In this document: one piece after another, positions 35,432-45,716 of the stretch
Layout of the letters: every line of letters begins with the position of its first letter
Position numbering within the stretch: position 1 is the stretch's first letter
NCBI GenBank assembly: GCA_021234155.1
Contig: JAJEKV010000011.1
Span: 17,502,677-17,566,676 of the forward strand
Direction of reading: 5' to 3'
From: Isoetes taiwanensis
Lineage: Eukaryota; Streptophyta; Lycopodiopsida; Isoetales; Isoetaceae
Length of the DNA: 64,000 bases
Translations under genes and position numbers: made by a program
Notes under the pieces: generated by a model
What the model saw: the letters and a program-made list of their open reading frames with translations, nothing else
Databases searched by the model: none
Told to the model about the DNA's origin: nothing

Positions 35432-38400
35432 TTCCCCCTTCATGTTATAATCCAGACATCTGATTAAACACTTCAGCTCTGTAAACCTTTTTTCTGGCAA
35501 TGCCTTAGTGAGTAAATCTGCTAACTGTTTCACAGTGTTCACATATGTCAACTTAACTATGTTTTTCCCAACTATTTCCCTGATAAAATGTAGCTCCAAA
35601 TCGATGTGTTTTGACCTCTCATGAAACACAGGATCCTTTGTCATCGCTATACAACTTGTATTGTCACAGTATAACTCTGTTGCTTTGTCTTGACTGTGAC
35701 CAAGTTCTATCAGAAGTCTTCTTTCCCATATGACTTCTTTTGTGGCTAATACTGCTGAAGCATATTCAGCTTCAGCACTAGACATTGCAGTGGCATTCTG
35801 CTTTTTGCACTTCCAGCTAATTGGAGCTCCCCCTAGGAATGTTAAATAGCCTGAGGTGGATTTCCTACTATCTAGATCCCCTCCCCAATCAGCATCACAG
35901 TATGCCAATAATTGCAGATTTTCAGAATAATAACTAATCCCATGATTCATGGTCCCCTTCAGATACCTTAAGACCCGTTTTGCAGCTACCCAGTGCTCTC
36001 TTCCTGGATCATTACTGTATCTGCTTAACATATTTACCACATAAGCTATATCAGGTCTAGTGCAGTTAGCCACATAAGATAGACAACCGATCAATGACAT
36101 ATATGGCACATTGATCATTTCTTCTCGTTCTGCATCAGTCTTTGGGCACATTTTGGCAGATATCTTACAACCTGGAACTATAGGAGTTTTACAAGGATTA
36201 CAATCATTCATTTTGAACTTACTAAGCATCCCTTCAATCTGGCCTTTCTGAGTCAAATTCAATATCTTCTTAGCCCTGTCCCTGTATACTTCAATTCCCA
36301 GAAACTTCTTTAGCTCACCAAGATCGGACATCTTAAACTTGCTTTTCAAAATGTTCTTGCAGTGGTCCAGAATATTTATGCCATTTGACACCATTATGTT
36401 ATCATCTACATAAAGTGCTATTATGCACCATTCAGCTCCTCTCTGAAATTTATACAAATTTCCATCATTCTGCAATTTAGCAAAACCCTGCTCTTTAAGA
36501 AAAGAATCAATGCACTTATACCACTCCCTTGGAGATTGCTTAAGGCCATAAACCGCTTTATTTAGCTTCCATACTTTCCCTGCTTTTTCTTCAAAACCTG
36601 GTGGTAATCTCATGTAAATTTCTTCTTCTAACCTCGCATTCAGAAACGCTGTATTTACATCCATATGGTGAACTTCTAAATCTGCTGCATTTGCTATTGA
36701 TAACAACATCCTTATGCTATTCATTTTAACAAGTGGAGAAAAAGTCTCCTCATAGTCCTGTCCATACTTCTGGGTAAAGCCCTGAGCTACCAAACGTGCC
36801 TTAAATTTAGGAGTTACTCCATCTGCTTCTGTTTTAATCTTGAAAATCCATTTGTTACCAACAATGTTTTTCCCACATGGCATATCCACCAGCTCATAAG
36901 TATTTGTTCTACTAAAAGATTGCATTTCAGCTTGCATGGCCTTTAGCCATTTTTTACAATCAGGGGAATTTATTGCTTCATCATAAGACTTAGGCACTGA
37001 GACATCCAGATGCATCAAAATTTCAAAGAGACTGAGTACCTCACCTTCATTTTCTCTAAGTCTTTTGCTCCTGCCCATGTTATCTCTTCCTAATGATTCA
37101 AAGCTGGCTGCACCTTCTCGGAGTATTTCTGCTTCAGTCCTTCTTCTCCTTCTCAGCATTTCTCCTTGGTTTACTTCTTGATGCTCAGCTGCAACTTCAG
37201 GTTGCATGCTTTCAGCCTGCACACTTTCAATATCAGCATTATTAGTTTCATTTAACAAATGTTTAACATTTATTTCCTCATCATCATCATTGTCCATTGT
37301 ACTACTAGGTTTAGTTAGTGCATTCTCAATACTTTCCGTTCTTTTCCCTTTGCTATCATCTGCAGGAACTTGGCTGTTGATCCTAGGCAGCACTTTATAA
37401 AATTGCTCTTCATCAAACACTACGTCCCTGCTTATTACAATTTTTCTCTTGCTTGGATCATACAGTCTATATGCCTTAGACTGTTGATCATACCCCACCA
37501 AGTACGTTATATAGGCCTTGTCATCCAGTTTCTTTCTCAACTCATCAGGTACATGGACAAAAGCCAAGCAACCACAGGCTTTAAGCCTTTCATAGTCAGG
37601 TATCTTCTCTGACCACAATGCTTCAGGGATTTCCCCTTTAATACTTATTGATGGCAGTAAATTCTGGACATATACTGCTGTCTTAACAGCCTCTTCCCAA
37701 AGGAAGTTAGGCAAGCCTGTATATTTGAGCATGCTTCTAACAGCGTTAAGGATTGTCCTGTTCTTCCTTTCAGCAATTCCATTTTGCTGAGGCGAGAATC
37801 TACAAGTCAGCTGCCTTTTAATGCCAAGTTTGTTACAATAAAGCTTGAATTCATTTGACATAAACTCACCTCCTCTGTCCGACCGTAAACACTTGATTTT
37901 TCTTCCAGTTTCCAGCTGAACTTCATTTGCAAAGGTTTTGAACGCTTCAAGTGCTAAATCCTTTGTTCTCAGGCAATAAACTTTAGTGAACCTGCTATAG
38001 TCATCAATGAAGGTCATAAAATATCTTTTTCCGGACAAGCTGGTTATATTCAAAGGGCCACATAAGTCTGTATGAATCAGATCTAACTTGTGTTTTGCTC
38101 TCTTAAATGATTTTTTAAATGGAAGTTTCGCATGCTTTCCCAGAATACATCCAACACATTTAAAATCCCTGTCATTTTCTGCAGTTCCCTTTATCAACCC
38201 CTTTTTTATCATAAGCTTCACTGTATTAGAATTCACATGGCACATCCTTTCATGCCAAGTTTTAACATTGGGACATGTTACCAGATTTATTTCAGGAGCT
38301 ACACAGTGATCAATGTTTAAACCAAACAAGTTGCCAACCCTTTTTCCAATGAACTTTAATTTATTGTTGAAAAACACTTTACAATGCAATCTCTCAAACA

Positions 38401-39760
38401 GAACCTTATAACCAAGGTCTACTAGTTGACATACAGAAATCAAATTCCTAACTAGGCCTGGCACACAGAGCACATTTTCTAGCTTGACTGCTTTCCCATC
38501 AAGATCGAACAGTTCCAGCATTCCAGAGTCCTTGACTTCTTGTAAATCTCCATTGCCTAATTGTACGTGTGCTCCCTGTAATTTTTTGCAATGCTTGAGT
38601 GAATGAGAAGACGAGGTCACTGTCCTCTCAGCTCCTGAATCTATAATCATCATGTTGTGATTACTTTTGTCATGCATTAAATGATATAACTCAGCACTTC
38701 TTACCTCAACATCTTCATTTTGTTCGTCCTCATCTCCATGAGCTTCCTGCGCCAGATTTAACGTTGGATTATCCTTTGTACCGTCTTTGCTTTTATATGC
38801 TGCTGCCCCTTTGTTTCCTCTGCCCCTGCCTCTTCCCTTGAAGTTCTGCCCTCTTGGACTTGAGCAAGTTGAAGCAAAATGCCCCTTGCCTTCACAATTA
38901 TAGCAGACTATCTCCCTCCCTGCCTTCTTATGACAGTCAGCTTTCAAATGTCCATATTTGTTACAATTGTAACATGGACCAATTCTCTCCTTGCTTGCAA
39001 CATCATTCCCTTTTTTAGTTCTGAATTTTCCAGCATACAACACTTCTGTGGCTTGATCATCTTCCTCTTGCCCCATTTGTTTTTGTTCAAATTCTGTTCT
39101 TATTATCTGAATTGCATGCTCCTTTGATCTAGCAATGTTTCTCAAAAGCGTGGCCAGATAAGCATTATGAGATACTGCTCTTGAGAGAGCTAAAAGCTGA
39201 TACTGTTCATTTAGAATTACCCCTGCTCCTTCTAAATCAGCAATGATTGAATCAAATTTTTCTAGAAACTCTGTAATATTTTCTTTATCATGAAGTTTCA
39301 GTTTCCTCAATTGCTTTTCCAGCACATCTATCTGTGAAGAAGTTTTAGCTTCATAGTTCTTAATCATGTAAGACCACATTTCACTAGGGCTTAACCCTCT
39401 GAGCTTAAGCTTAATTGCAGGCCCAACCTTACAACTAATAATTGCTTGAGCCTCTTTAATTTTGAGTTCATCATCTACCTGAATGCTCGAAGATGTTGTA
39501 CTGTTCCTTCCTCCAGTTGCTTCAGCATCTCCACCAACCGTGGAACCTTCTCTGCTTGAGCTTGAACTAGCTCCTGCAACACTGGCAGATCCTGCACTAA
39601 CATTAGCAGCAGAACGTCTACCTGCACTTGGATCAACCAAATGCCATAACTTTTCAAACTCCAGGACCTCCTGAATACTTTGCTTCCAAACTTGGAAGCC
39701 ACTTTCTCCTTTGAAAACCTCAATGGCATTGAGTAAGTTAGCACCAAATCTACTAGACAT
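35426..39760 (-). CDS. copia Gag-Pol polyprotein (1,444 aa)
   Basis: A single open frame makes every protein needed for retrotransposition in cytoplasmic particles. The ATG at 39760 (MSSRFGAN) is chosen because upstream in-frame sequence is the primer-binding site and the same start context occurs at 2589. Order: gag, two CCHC zinc knuckles (about residues 263-276 and 286-299), protease with DSGAE (374-378), integrase HHCC (503, 508, 535, 538) and catalytic D565, D628, E664 spaced D-35-E, reverse transcriptase with YVDD (1117-1120), and RNase H with D1289, E1330 and D1366. Size and order are typical Ty1-copia. No frame break is seen. The last Cys codon and TAG stop come from the first six bases of the 3' LTR. 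Confidence 0.96.
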   Translation of the reverse strand: MSSRFGANLLNAIEVFKGESGFQVWKQSIQEVLEFEKLWHLVDPSAGRRSAANVSAGSASVAGASSSSSREGSTVGGDAEATGGRNSTTSSSIQVDDELKIKEAQAIISCKVGPAIKLKLRGLSPSEMWSYMIKNYEAKTSSQIDVLEKQLRKLKLHDKENITEFLEKFDSIIADLEGAGVILNEQYQLLALSRAVSHNAYLATLLRNIARSKEHAIQIIRTEFEQKQMGQEEDDQATEVLYAGKFRTKKGNDVASKERIGPCYNCNKYGHLKADCHKKAGREIVCYNCEGKGHFASTCSSPRGQNFKGRGRGRGNKGAAAYKSKDGTKDNPTLNLAQEAHGDEDEQNEDVEVRSAELYHLMHDKSNHNMMIIDSGAERTVTSSSHSLKHCKKLQGAHVQLGNGDLQEVKDSGMLELFDLDGKAVKLENVLCVPGLVRNLISVCQLVDLGYKVLFERLHCKVFFNNKLKFIGKRVGNLFGLNIDHCVAPEINLVTCPNVKTWHERMCHVNSNTVKLMIKKGLIKGTAENDRDFKCVGCILGKHAKLPFKKSFKRAKHKLDLIHTDLCGPLNITSLSGKRYFMTFIDDYSRFTKVYCLRTKDLALEAFKTFANEVQLETGRKIKCLRSDRGGEFMSNEFKLYCNKLGIKRQLTCRFSPQQNGIAERKNRTILNAVRSMLKYTGLPNFLWEEAVKTAVYVQNLLPSISIKGEIPEALWSEKIPDYERLKACGCLAFVHVPDELRKKLDDKAYITYLVGYDQQSKAYRLYDPSKRKIVISRDVVFDEEQFYKVLPRINSQVPADDSKGKRTESIENALTKPSSTMDNDDDEEINVKHLLNETNNADIESVQAESMQPEVAAEHQEVNQGEMLRRRRRTEAEILREGAASFESLGRDNMGRSKRLRENEGEVLSLFEILMHLDVSVPKSYDEAINSPDCKKWLKAMQAEMQSFSRTNTYELVDMPCGKNIVGNKWIFKIKTEADGVTPKFKARLVAQGFTQKYGQDYEETFSPLVKMNSIRMLLSIANAADLEVHHMDVNTAFLNARLEEEIYMRLPPGFEEKAGKVWKLNKAVYGLKQSPREWYKCIDSFLKEQGFAKLQNDGNLYKFQRGAEWCIIALYVDDNIMVSNGINILDHCKNILKSKFKMSDLGELKKFLGIEVYRDRAKKILNLTQKGQIEGMLSKFKMNDCNPCKTPIVPGCKISAKMCPKTDAEREEMINVPYMSLIGCLSYVANCTRPDIAYVVNMLSRYSNDPGREHWVAAKRVLRYLKGTMNHGISYYSENLQLLAYCDADWGGDLDSRKSTSGYLTFLGGAPISWKCKKQNATAMSSAEAEYASAVLATKEVIWERRLLIELGHSQDKATELYCDNTSCIAMTKDPVFHERSKHIDLELHFIREIVGKNIVKLTYVNTVKQLADLLTKALPEKRFTELKCLIRCLDYNMKGEC
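35432..35440 (-). promoter_or_regulatory. polypurine tract
   Basis: AAGGGGGAA on the minus strand directly abuts the 3' LTR, the expected plus-strand primer. It is also coding: it supplies the Lys-Gly-Glu codons near the polyprotein end. Confidence 0.9.
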
Positions 39761-39783
39761 GATTACTTCACCTTGGATCTCTA

Positions 39784-39795
39784 GCTCTGATACCA
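39784..39795 (-). promoter_or_regulatory. primer-binding site (initiator Met tRNA)
   Basis: Minus strand TGGTATCAGAGC, separated by one T from the CA end of the 5' LTR at 39797. This position defines the true inner LTR boundary. Confidence 0.93.
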
Positions 39796-39796
39796 A

Positions 39797-40367
39797 TGAT
39801 GAATTTGAAACACAATATAACTGATAGATAATCTATTCAATCAATGTATCGAATAGAAACAAGCAATAAATTTCAAGCAATTTGCCTTATACGATTTATC
39901 TTCCAACTTAGACAAAGGTATATCAAACCTTATAAAAACTACAGTAGAGTTACTGTAGCATTGGTATTGACCAAGCTACTGTAGCTTGGTTGACCTGCAT
40001 CCGATAGCCCAAGCATTAGCTCCGATCACCATATTAGCACCTGCATTTTTCTCCAATCCAGCCGATAATCCATTTAATACTTCTTATTTTTGTTATAGCC
40101 CCGGATCCGGCCGCCTAGGCGAACCGATCGAGCTGGGCTTATCCGGTAGAACTCTAAGAGGAAAGTTTAAACAAAGTTTCCCCCTTAGACCCATATTAGG
40201 TGTCCGCTTACCTTAAATAACTGCTTCATCGAACCTATGGTTTAATGGTCTCACGGCACCTTTGAAACAAAATCCTTTACATGCACTTGGTTTAGCATAT
40301 CTCCACCTTAAGGCAATGTCTTCAAGCCCAACTGGATCAAACCATTATAACATGAATTATTCTAACA
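39797..40367 (-). repeat. 5' LTR, full length (571 bp)
   Basis: TGTTAG...TTCATCA on the minus strand. Its outer 523 bp equal the 3' LTR by eye. The inner 48 bp (39797-39844) have no counterpart at the other end. Confidence 0.9.
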
Positions 40368-40510
40368 GGACTAGTATATAGGAGCCTCATTCTTGTCGAA
40401 CTATTCCAGTTTAATGCTTGTTTTGAGCCTTTTAACTCAAGCCCATGTGTTCTGCACTGATCTATCAAGTATTACTAGTATTCCAACGTGTTCTTTGCAT
40501 ATTTCTCACA
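40368..40510 (+). repeat. 143-bp flanking duplication, right copy
   Basis: Starts directly after the 5' LTR with GGACTAGTATATAGG and ends TTCTCACA. Native sequence then continues TATTTGCTGC. Confidence 0.95.
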
Positions 40511-41330
40511 TATTTGCTGCATATTTTCCCTTATTTCCCCATAGGTTCATGACAATTTGAATCGGGATTCCTTACCAATTCTCGCTTGCTCTGATCTTAA
40601 GCATTTCTTTGTCCATGTTTGGTGTTTTCTGTCTCTATGGAGTAGGTTTCATCCTTGTTACAGTAAGTACATCACTGTCTTCTCGAGCGTAGGCAAGAAA
40701 GAAGGAAACAGTTTGCTTCTCCAATTCTACAAGCACAGGTGGTTACGTCAGCTTTTTGTCATCCACGCCCTTTAAGGCAAATGGCCCTATATCGGTACGG
40801 ATTGATCATGTGGTTTGAGAGTCCTTGTCTGCAGTCGAGAACCTGCACTAGAGAGAGGCTAACCTTTGCTTCTACTATAGAGGAACTGATCATATTGCTT
40901 GCAGATGTCCTGTTAAGTGCCCAAACCAGTCGAAAAACTCCAGGGGCCGGTCCGAGTAGTAGGAGTCTCTCAATGGCTGGCCACCATTTCTTAAACTCCT
41001 TCCACCCGTAATGAAGGTTTTATTCCATCGGATAATGTCAATAACGAAATATTTATCTCAATATCATTAGAATCAGAGATTGGAAGCATTAGCGCAATTG
41101 GATATTGGTGCAAATTCTTGCTTTACGGATAGTGTGCTTGCTTCTAAGTACGCCATCCCAAGAAGTAAAGTTGAGCATCCCAATTCGGTTAGTGTGATTG
41201 ATGGATGTGAGATCTCCTCGGGTTCGGGTTCTGTTCGAGGGCACTTCTTGTAGCATTTTCTTCAATCTCATTACTAGCCCGCATGCACCATTAATCTTGG
41301 GTCTCTCCCTGGCTCGGGTTGCATAATGCA
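40511..41330. other. no confident gene
   Basis: Small frames only. Short shared words with LINE text occur but no motif that I can defend. Confidence 0.35.
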
Positions 41331-41720
41331 CAGATTGATTGGCATTCTAGATCTTTCCTCTTTGCTGATTTTAGATCTAGTTCCAGTACGTTTGCAGTTC
41401 TTGCCTCTGCAGCGACATCTACTCCAGTCCGTGCAGTATTATAGGCCCTTGATTTCGCTCTTATTCATGTTCCAGTCTTGTTTTTGCTCTGTATTCCGAT
41501 CCAGTCCCTATCTTTACTTCAGTTTATGTTCTAGATGAGATCGCAGTTGATGTTCTAGATGAGGTCCCAGTTCATGTTCCTATTCCAGTTCCTGTTCCTG
41601 TTCCTGCTCCAGGTTTTGCTCCACCTCCAACTCCTTTTCCTGCTTATGTTCCCGCTCTTGTTCCTGCTCCTATCCTGGCTCCTGTTCCTGTGGAAGCTTC
41701 ATCCCAATCATGCCTTCAAC
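41331..41720 (+). repeat. degenerate GTTCCx hexamer repeat, Pro-Val coding
   Basis: Imperfect repeats of GTTCCTGTTCCTGCTCC-type sequence. One plus frame at about 41530-41690 reads VPIPVPVPVPAPGFAPPP. It may be the proline-rich tail of a decayed LINE ORF1 or a simple repeat. Confidence 0.5.
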
Positions 41721-42193
41721 TCCATATCTCGAAGACTTCTTTTCATAAGTTTATTAGAATTGGAAGGATGGTAGTATTGAAGCTGCATGAAGATACTTGT
41801 TTTAGTGGTCTAAAACACAAATTTGTCTCTTGCTTGAGATCCTAGTTCAACATTTGCAATTTAAGTTTATCCTTATGGTGGTCTATGTGTGCATCTAGAA
41901 TAATTAGATCTTTCTCTACTTATACATTCTCTTTTGTATATTGTATCCATGCTTCTTCATCTTAGCTAACAACTATTATCTACATATCACATAGTTATAT
42001 TGCGTATCTTTGCTTGCATCAAACCATAATGGATTTTGGTCTTCTGCATTCATTCTTGTTGCTGCAACACGTTTCGCTATAATATGATGTTGTGCTTCTG
42101 CTTTAACTCAAAGGATTTGTGCTTGCATATTCACAAAATATTGTGTCAAGCGGATCCATTGAGGTAAGTTGGCTGCCTCTTAGCAATATATTG

Positions 42194-42483
42194 TAGAATT
42201 ATATGTTGTTGGCTTTTAAAGGTATTACTCTTCTTTGCCATGTGTGATATTGTATTGTGCATTTCTCTTCTTTACCATATTGGAATCTAGTGCAGACTGA
42301 CTTTACCTTGTACGTAATGGAGGTTTCTATAATGGGGTATTATTCTAGAATTATATGTTATTGGCTTTTAAAAGTATTACTGTTCTTTGCCATGTGTGAT
42401 ATTGTACTATGCTCTTCTTTGCCATATTGGGATCTGGTGCAGACTGATTTTACCTTGTATGTAGTGGAGGTTTCTATAATGAT
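42194..42483 (+). repeat. tandem ~155/135-bp duplication
   Basis: AGAATTATATGTTGTTGGCT to GTTTCTATAATG at 42194-42335 is repeated at 42349-42483. Non-coding. Confidence 0.85.
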
Positions 42484-43013
42484 GTAAGGCTTTCCATTTG
42501 CCATCCACATTCATGCTGGGCAATGTTTGTATACCTACTTGATTATCATTTTAGGAGGTCAGTACTTACTGAAAAACTTTCCCACATAGAACGGGATATA
42601 TTTTAGTGTCGATCTTCCCTTCTTCCATTGCGGTTTAATCATACAACAGGTCTTGTCATTTACTTAGCATTAATTTTGAGAAATAGAAGATGCATCAATC
42701 CATAATTTCCAACCTTCTTGATCTTAAGCCAATTGCAAAAGCATGCATTGTTCATAAATTTTTTTCACTTTAAGCCAATCGCAGAAGCATGCATTGTTAT
42801 AGATTTGCTCAAACATGAGAAGACGACACCAAGATAATATTAAGTATATTGTGTAACAGCATTACCACATCGCCGTCAAAACATTCTTTTATGTGGTACC
42901 ACAGAACACACCAGACTGGAGATCCTCAATTCCTGATGCATTAAAATTGTGAAGTTCATTTTGTGCTTCTATTAAGCCATCTTAATCAATAGGGATAAGA
43001 TTGACTGAGGAAT

Positions 43014-43037
43014 GGGTAAAAGAAAGCTAGGGTGTCT
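43014..43037 (+). repeat. left terminal inverted repeat
   Basis: Begins GGGTAAAAGAAAGCTAGG and ends TGTCT. Pairs with 55162-55185. Confidence 0.92.
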
Positions 43038-43045
43038 AAAAAAAA

Positions 43046-43074
43046 TGCCCTTACATTATGTATAATGTAGGGCA
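43046..43074. repeat. subterminal palindrome, left
   Basis: TGCCCTTACATTATG and its near reverse complement back to back, 29 bp. Confidence 0.85.
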
Positions 43075-43344
43075 TGTAGGCACCCGGTTTTGTTATTTTT
43101 TTGAATTTTAGTTAGTTGGGATATGCAATGATTAGGAATAGCCACGTCAGCAATTCAAAATTATGAGTGGCAGTGGCAACCAGAACGGACCTTCATTGCA
43201 ATTTTTCGGAGGGAGATTGCGAAGTGTTTCCTGTTTAGGAAACAAATTTGCCGCCGTTCCAATTTTTTGTGGTTGTGAGTGATCAACGAAGTAATTCGAC
43301 TGTAACTATTCTTCTTCCTCGAAATCCTTGCCCAAATCCAAGCA

Positions 43345-44073
43345 ATGGACGCCTTTGCCTCCCGGAAGTCACCCAAATTAAACAAAAATTTGAAAATGGT
43401 CGATTCTAGCAAGAAAGCCGAAAAAAACAAGAGGAAGGTTCAAACTTCTGAGGAACCAGGGCCAAAAAGAAGACTTATTTGTGAAGAACCCGCTGTTGTG
43501 GAAGCAAAGCATGTAAGATGTGTCAATGCAGATGATATTTTTCCAGATTTACAACAGATAATGGACGAGCAGTGGGGGCCCAAAGACATACGGGGGTTCA
43601 AAGAATCTAGCGTGAAGCCAGAGTGGGCCGAGAACTTCTACAAACATTATGAAATTGTTTTTGGTAAGCGGGAGGTCACAAATCGCCATGTACCTGAGTA
43701 CTTTGCTCGTGCATTTGCCCTTCAATTGACAGGTAAAAAAGTAGATTGGGATACTTTTAAAGTTTTGGCCAAAGATTTGGCAAAGGGAGGAGCAAAAGAA
43801 TCTGTTGGGACCTCTAAATCCACATCCAAGGTTCCTAAATTTCAGCAAGGATTTGACCCTAAGGAAGAGCTTGAATTTGCAGAAACTCTGTTGCATCAGT
43901 GTCATGGAGAGTTAATTAGCAGCACATCCAAGGTTGAAGAACTGAAAATTCAGCAGGCAGAATTACGTGACAATATAAATAAGATTTCAGGAAGAAAGGA
44001 TGCACATGAAGAGGACCTAGCACAGATACAAGAAGACATCAATAGTGTTCTCGATGGCCTTCAAGCAGAATAA
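43345..44073 (+). CDS. transposon gene, coiled-coil protein segment
   Basis: An open frame of 242 codons starts MDAFASRKSPKLNKN. The first 45 residues are Lys/Arg-rich with a KKAEKNKRK-like nuclear localisation signal and PGPKRR. A central part follows (DIFPDLQQIMDEQWGPKDIR, FYKHYEIVFGKREVTNRHVP). Residues 170-240 are charged and heptad-like (KVEELKIQQAELRDNINKIS), a probable coiled coil. No known domain is recognised. It is the first coding part after the left terminus and reads toward the RING-like and Ulp1-like segments, so it is likely the N-terminal part of one spliced gene. A stop at 44071 may be bypassed by splicing or may be real. Confidence 0.6.
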   Translation: MDAFASRKSPKLNKNLKMVDSSKKAEKNKRKVQTSEEPGPKRRLICEEPAVVEAKHVRCVNADDIFPDLQQIMDEQWGPKDIRGFKESSVKPEWAENFYKHYEIVFGKREVTNRHVPEYFARAFALQLTGKKVDWDTFKVLAKDLAKGGAKESVGTSKSTSKVPKFQQGFDPKEELEFAETLLHQCHGELISSTSKVEELKIQQAELRDNINKISGRKDAHEEDLAQIQEDINSVLDGLQAE

Positions 44074-44339
44074 GAGAGACATCAAGCTGTGCGGCGAGGA
44101 GGTTGACCTTTGATGAGGGATAGAACCCGGGGAAGGAAGAAATCTTTCAAGAGAATTCAGGAGCCATTGGAGAAAGCCACCGGGAAAAGGAGTTATGTGA
44201 AAAGAGGATTGCGAGAACTTGAGGAGGCTCACAAAGTTCGGAGGTTTGAGTCTTGCTGCAGCGGCTTGATGATATGCATAAGTACATGATGCATTCTGTG
44301 ATTCTCCTTCAGCCAAAAACAAGCTTAGTGATCTCTCCG

Positions 44340-44540
44340 GCTGAAGAAAAATTCATATCGTGCATGGATGTGTGTTTTGTAGTAATGGCTTTGCTAATAA
44401 TGAACCTATCCTAGTTGCTCCATGCGAGCATTCATTTCATATCTTCGTTTCTCATATTCTATTTTATTTGGACTATCCGCCCAAGAGCATGCAAATGGGA
44501 CGAAAACATTTCAAAGATCTTGGGTGTGTTTTGGAGGTAA
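44340..44540 (+). pseudogene. RING-like zinc-finger segment
   Basis: The plus frame encodes C-x2-C (CVFC), 14 residues, then C-x-H-x2-H (CEHSFH), the first half of a RING-type cross-brace finger. The second Cys pair is not found in the same frame and may lie in a later exon or be lost. RING domains recruit ubiquitin- or SUMO-conjugating enzymes. Its neighbour is a SUMO-protease-like segment. Low certainty. Confidence 0.4.
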
Positions 44541-44579
44541 GATATTTCATGATTTATGTTTAATTTGTTGCACCGGGAT

Positions 44580-45010
44580 TACTTTGCAATGTAGAATCCA
44601 TTTACATGTAGAATCCATTTACATGTAGATTCTTTGCACTTAAGGTTTTTACTACAAAGCATGTAGGAGTGTCTTGGTTATTTTATACTTATAGTTCCAT
44701 GTTTTGCATGTCATACATATATGTGTTTCTTACATACATGCTGTACATTCACAGTGTAGGGTCTTAGATGTAGAACTTAAATACATAAAATTAGGAGTTG
44801 TGTCTTGAAGTTTTGTGGCGAGAACATTTAGAGGTATTTTTATGTAATGTCCCGATGTGTACATGTGCATACATTGGAGCACATTCATGTACATTACATG
44901 TACATTCCATCTAGATAAACAGCTGTTTACATGTGTATGTACTCAAAGTACTTGAATGTAGATCAGTTCTAGTAATATGTACAGCTATTGATATGTACAG
45001 AACAATTAGA
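44580..45010. repeat. cluster of TGTA/TACA and ATGTACAT motifs, left
   Basis: More than a dozen TACATGTA, GTGTACATG, TGTACATT and TATGTACAG words in 430 bp. A counterpart cluster is at 53700-54150 near the other end of the transposon. GTACTCAAAG occurs in both. Confidence 0.6.
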
Positions 45011-45248
45011 GACTGATTAGTTTGAGACTGATATCGTGATTTATTTTCAGAGCTTCAAAGTGCCAAAAAAACAACTGAGCAGAAATTACACCATAGATCA
45101 GGTGCGCTTGTTTTCAAATTGTTTTGCATTAGAGGAAGTAATTTCTGATTCTTGGTTCGGTTTTCACAGTTTTGGAGGTTCTAAAGAAAATTGAGGTGCA
45201 AGATGTAGCCGAGGGAAAGAAAGCAGTGATTGAAGCCTCCGAGCGTGG

Positions 45249-45253
45249 AAGAG
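45249..45253 (+). repeat. target duplication of nested LTR element (AAGAG), left
   Basis: AAGAG, repeated at 49602-49606. Confidence 0.95.
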
Positions 45254-45697
45254 TGTTAGCCCTTTGGGCTAAACATATGTATGAGTGGCATGGGCCACAT
45301 GTATTTATCACATTGGACCACTTGATCTAGGGTCCAGATTTAGCCCACATATGTGGTAGGCGGCATAGGCCACATGTATTTGTCATATTGGACCCCACAA
45401 TCTATGGCCCAGATTTAGCCTAGATCTGTGGACGGTGAGATGTCAGTTAGGGTTAGGGTTTTGCTCTACTATTTAGAGAGAGTTTCTCTCATTGTTTAGG
45501 TTTTTGCTCACGTTTTGGAGCACCTCCTTTTGGAGCATCAATATGATTTTGTTTTGTTCATTCTTTGCTTTGTTCTTGTTCTTGGAGTTTCTTCCCATCT
45601 TCTTTTGTTGATCCATGAGCATTTGTGGCAGCCTTGTGGCATCCGGCGATCATGGATTTTGCTGCAAAGGTGATGCCAAGAACCCCAAACATCAACA
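45254..45697 (+). repeat. 5' LTR of nested element
   Basis: 444 bp, TGTTAGCCCTTTGGGC... to ...AAACATCAACA. Contains TTAGGGTTAGGGTTTTG at about 45438. Confidence 0.93.
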
Positions 45698-45698
45698 C

Positions 45699-45716
45699 TG
45701 GCGCCTCATGCCGGGG
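45699..45716 (+). promoter_or_regulatory. primer-binding site (tRNA-Asp-like)
   Basis: TGGCGCCTCATGCCGGGG, one base after the LTR. It differs by three bases from the TGGCGCCGTTGCCGGGG site used by Tat/Athila-type elements. Confidence 0.7.

Larger units (their letters stand above)
34909..40367 (-). mobile_element. intact Ty1-copia retrotransposon
   Basis: The element reads on the minus strand: 5' LTR 39797-40367, primer-binding site 39784-39795, one polyprotein frame 39760-35426, polypurine tract 35440-35432, and 3' LTR 35431-34909. The two LTRs look identical over their shared 523 bp, so insertion is recent. The 3' LTR lacks the last 48 bp of the 5' LTR, and a 143-bp direct duplication rather than 5 bp flanks the element. 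Complete coding capacity suggests it could be the source of copies, but the damaged 3' LTR end argues it entered by an abnormal route. Confidence 0.95.

Noticed and set aside
45434-45455. Telomere-like TTAGGGTTAGGG
   Set aside because: Only two units, in both LTRs of the nested element at the same place. Not a telomeric tract.
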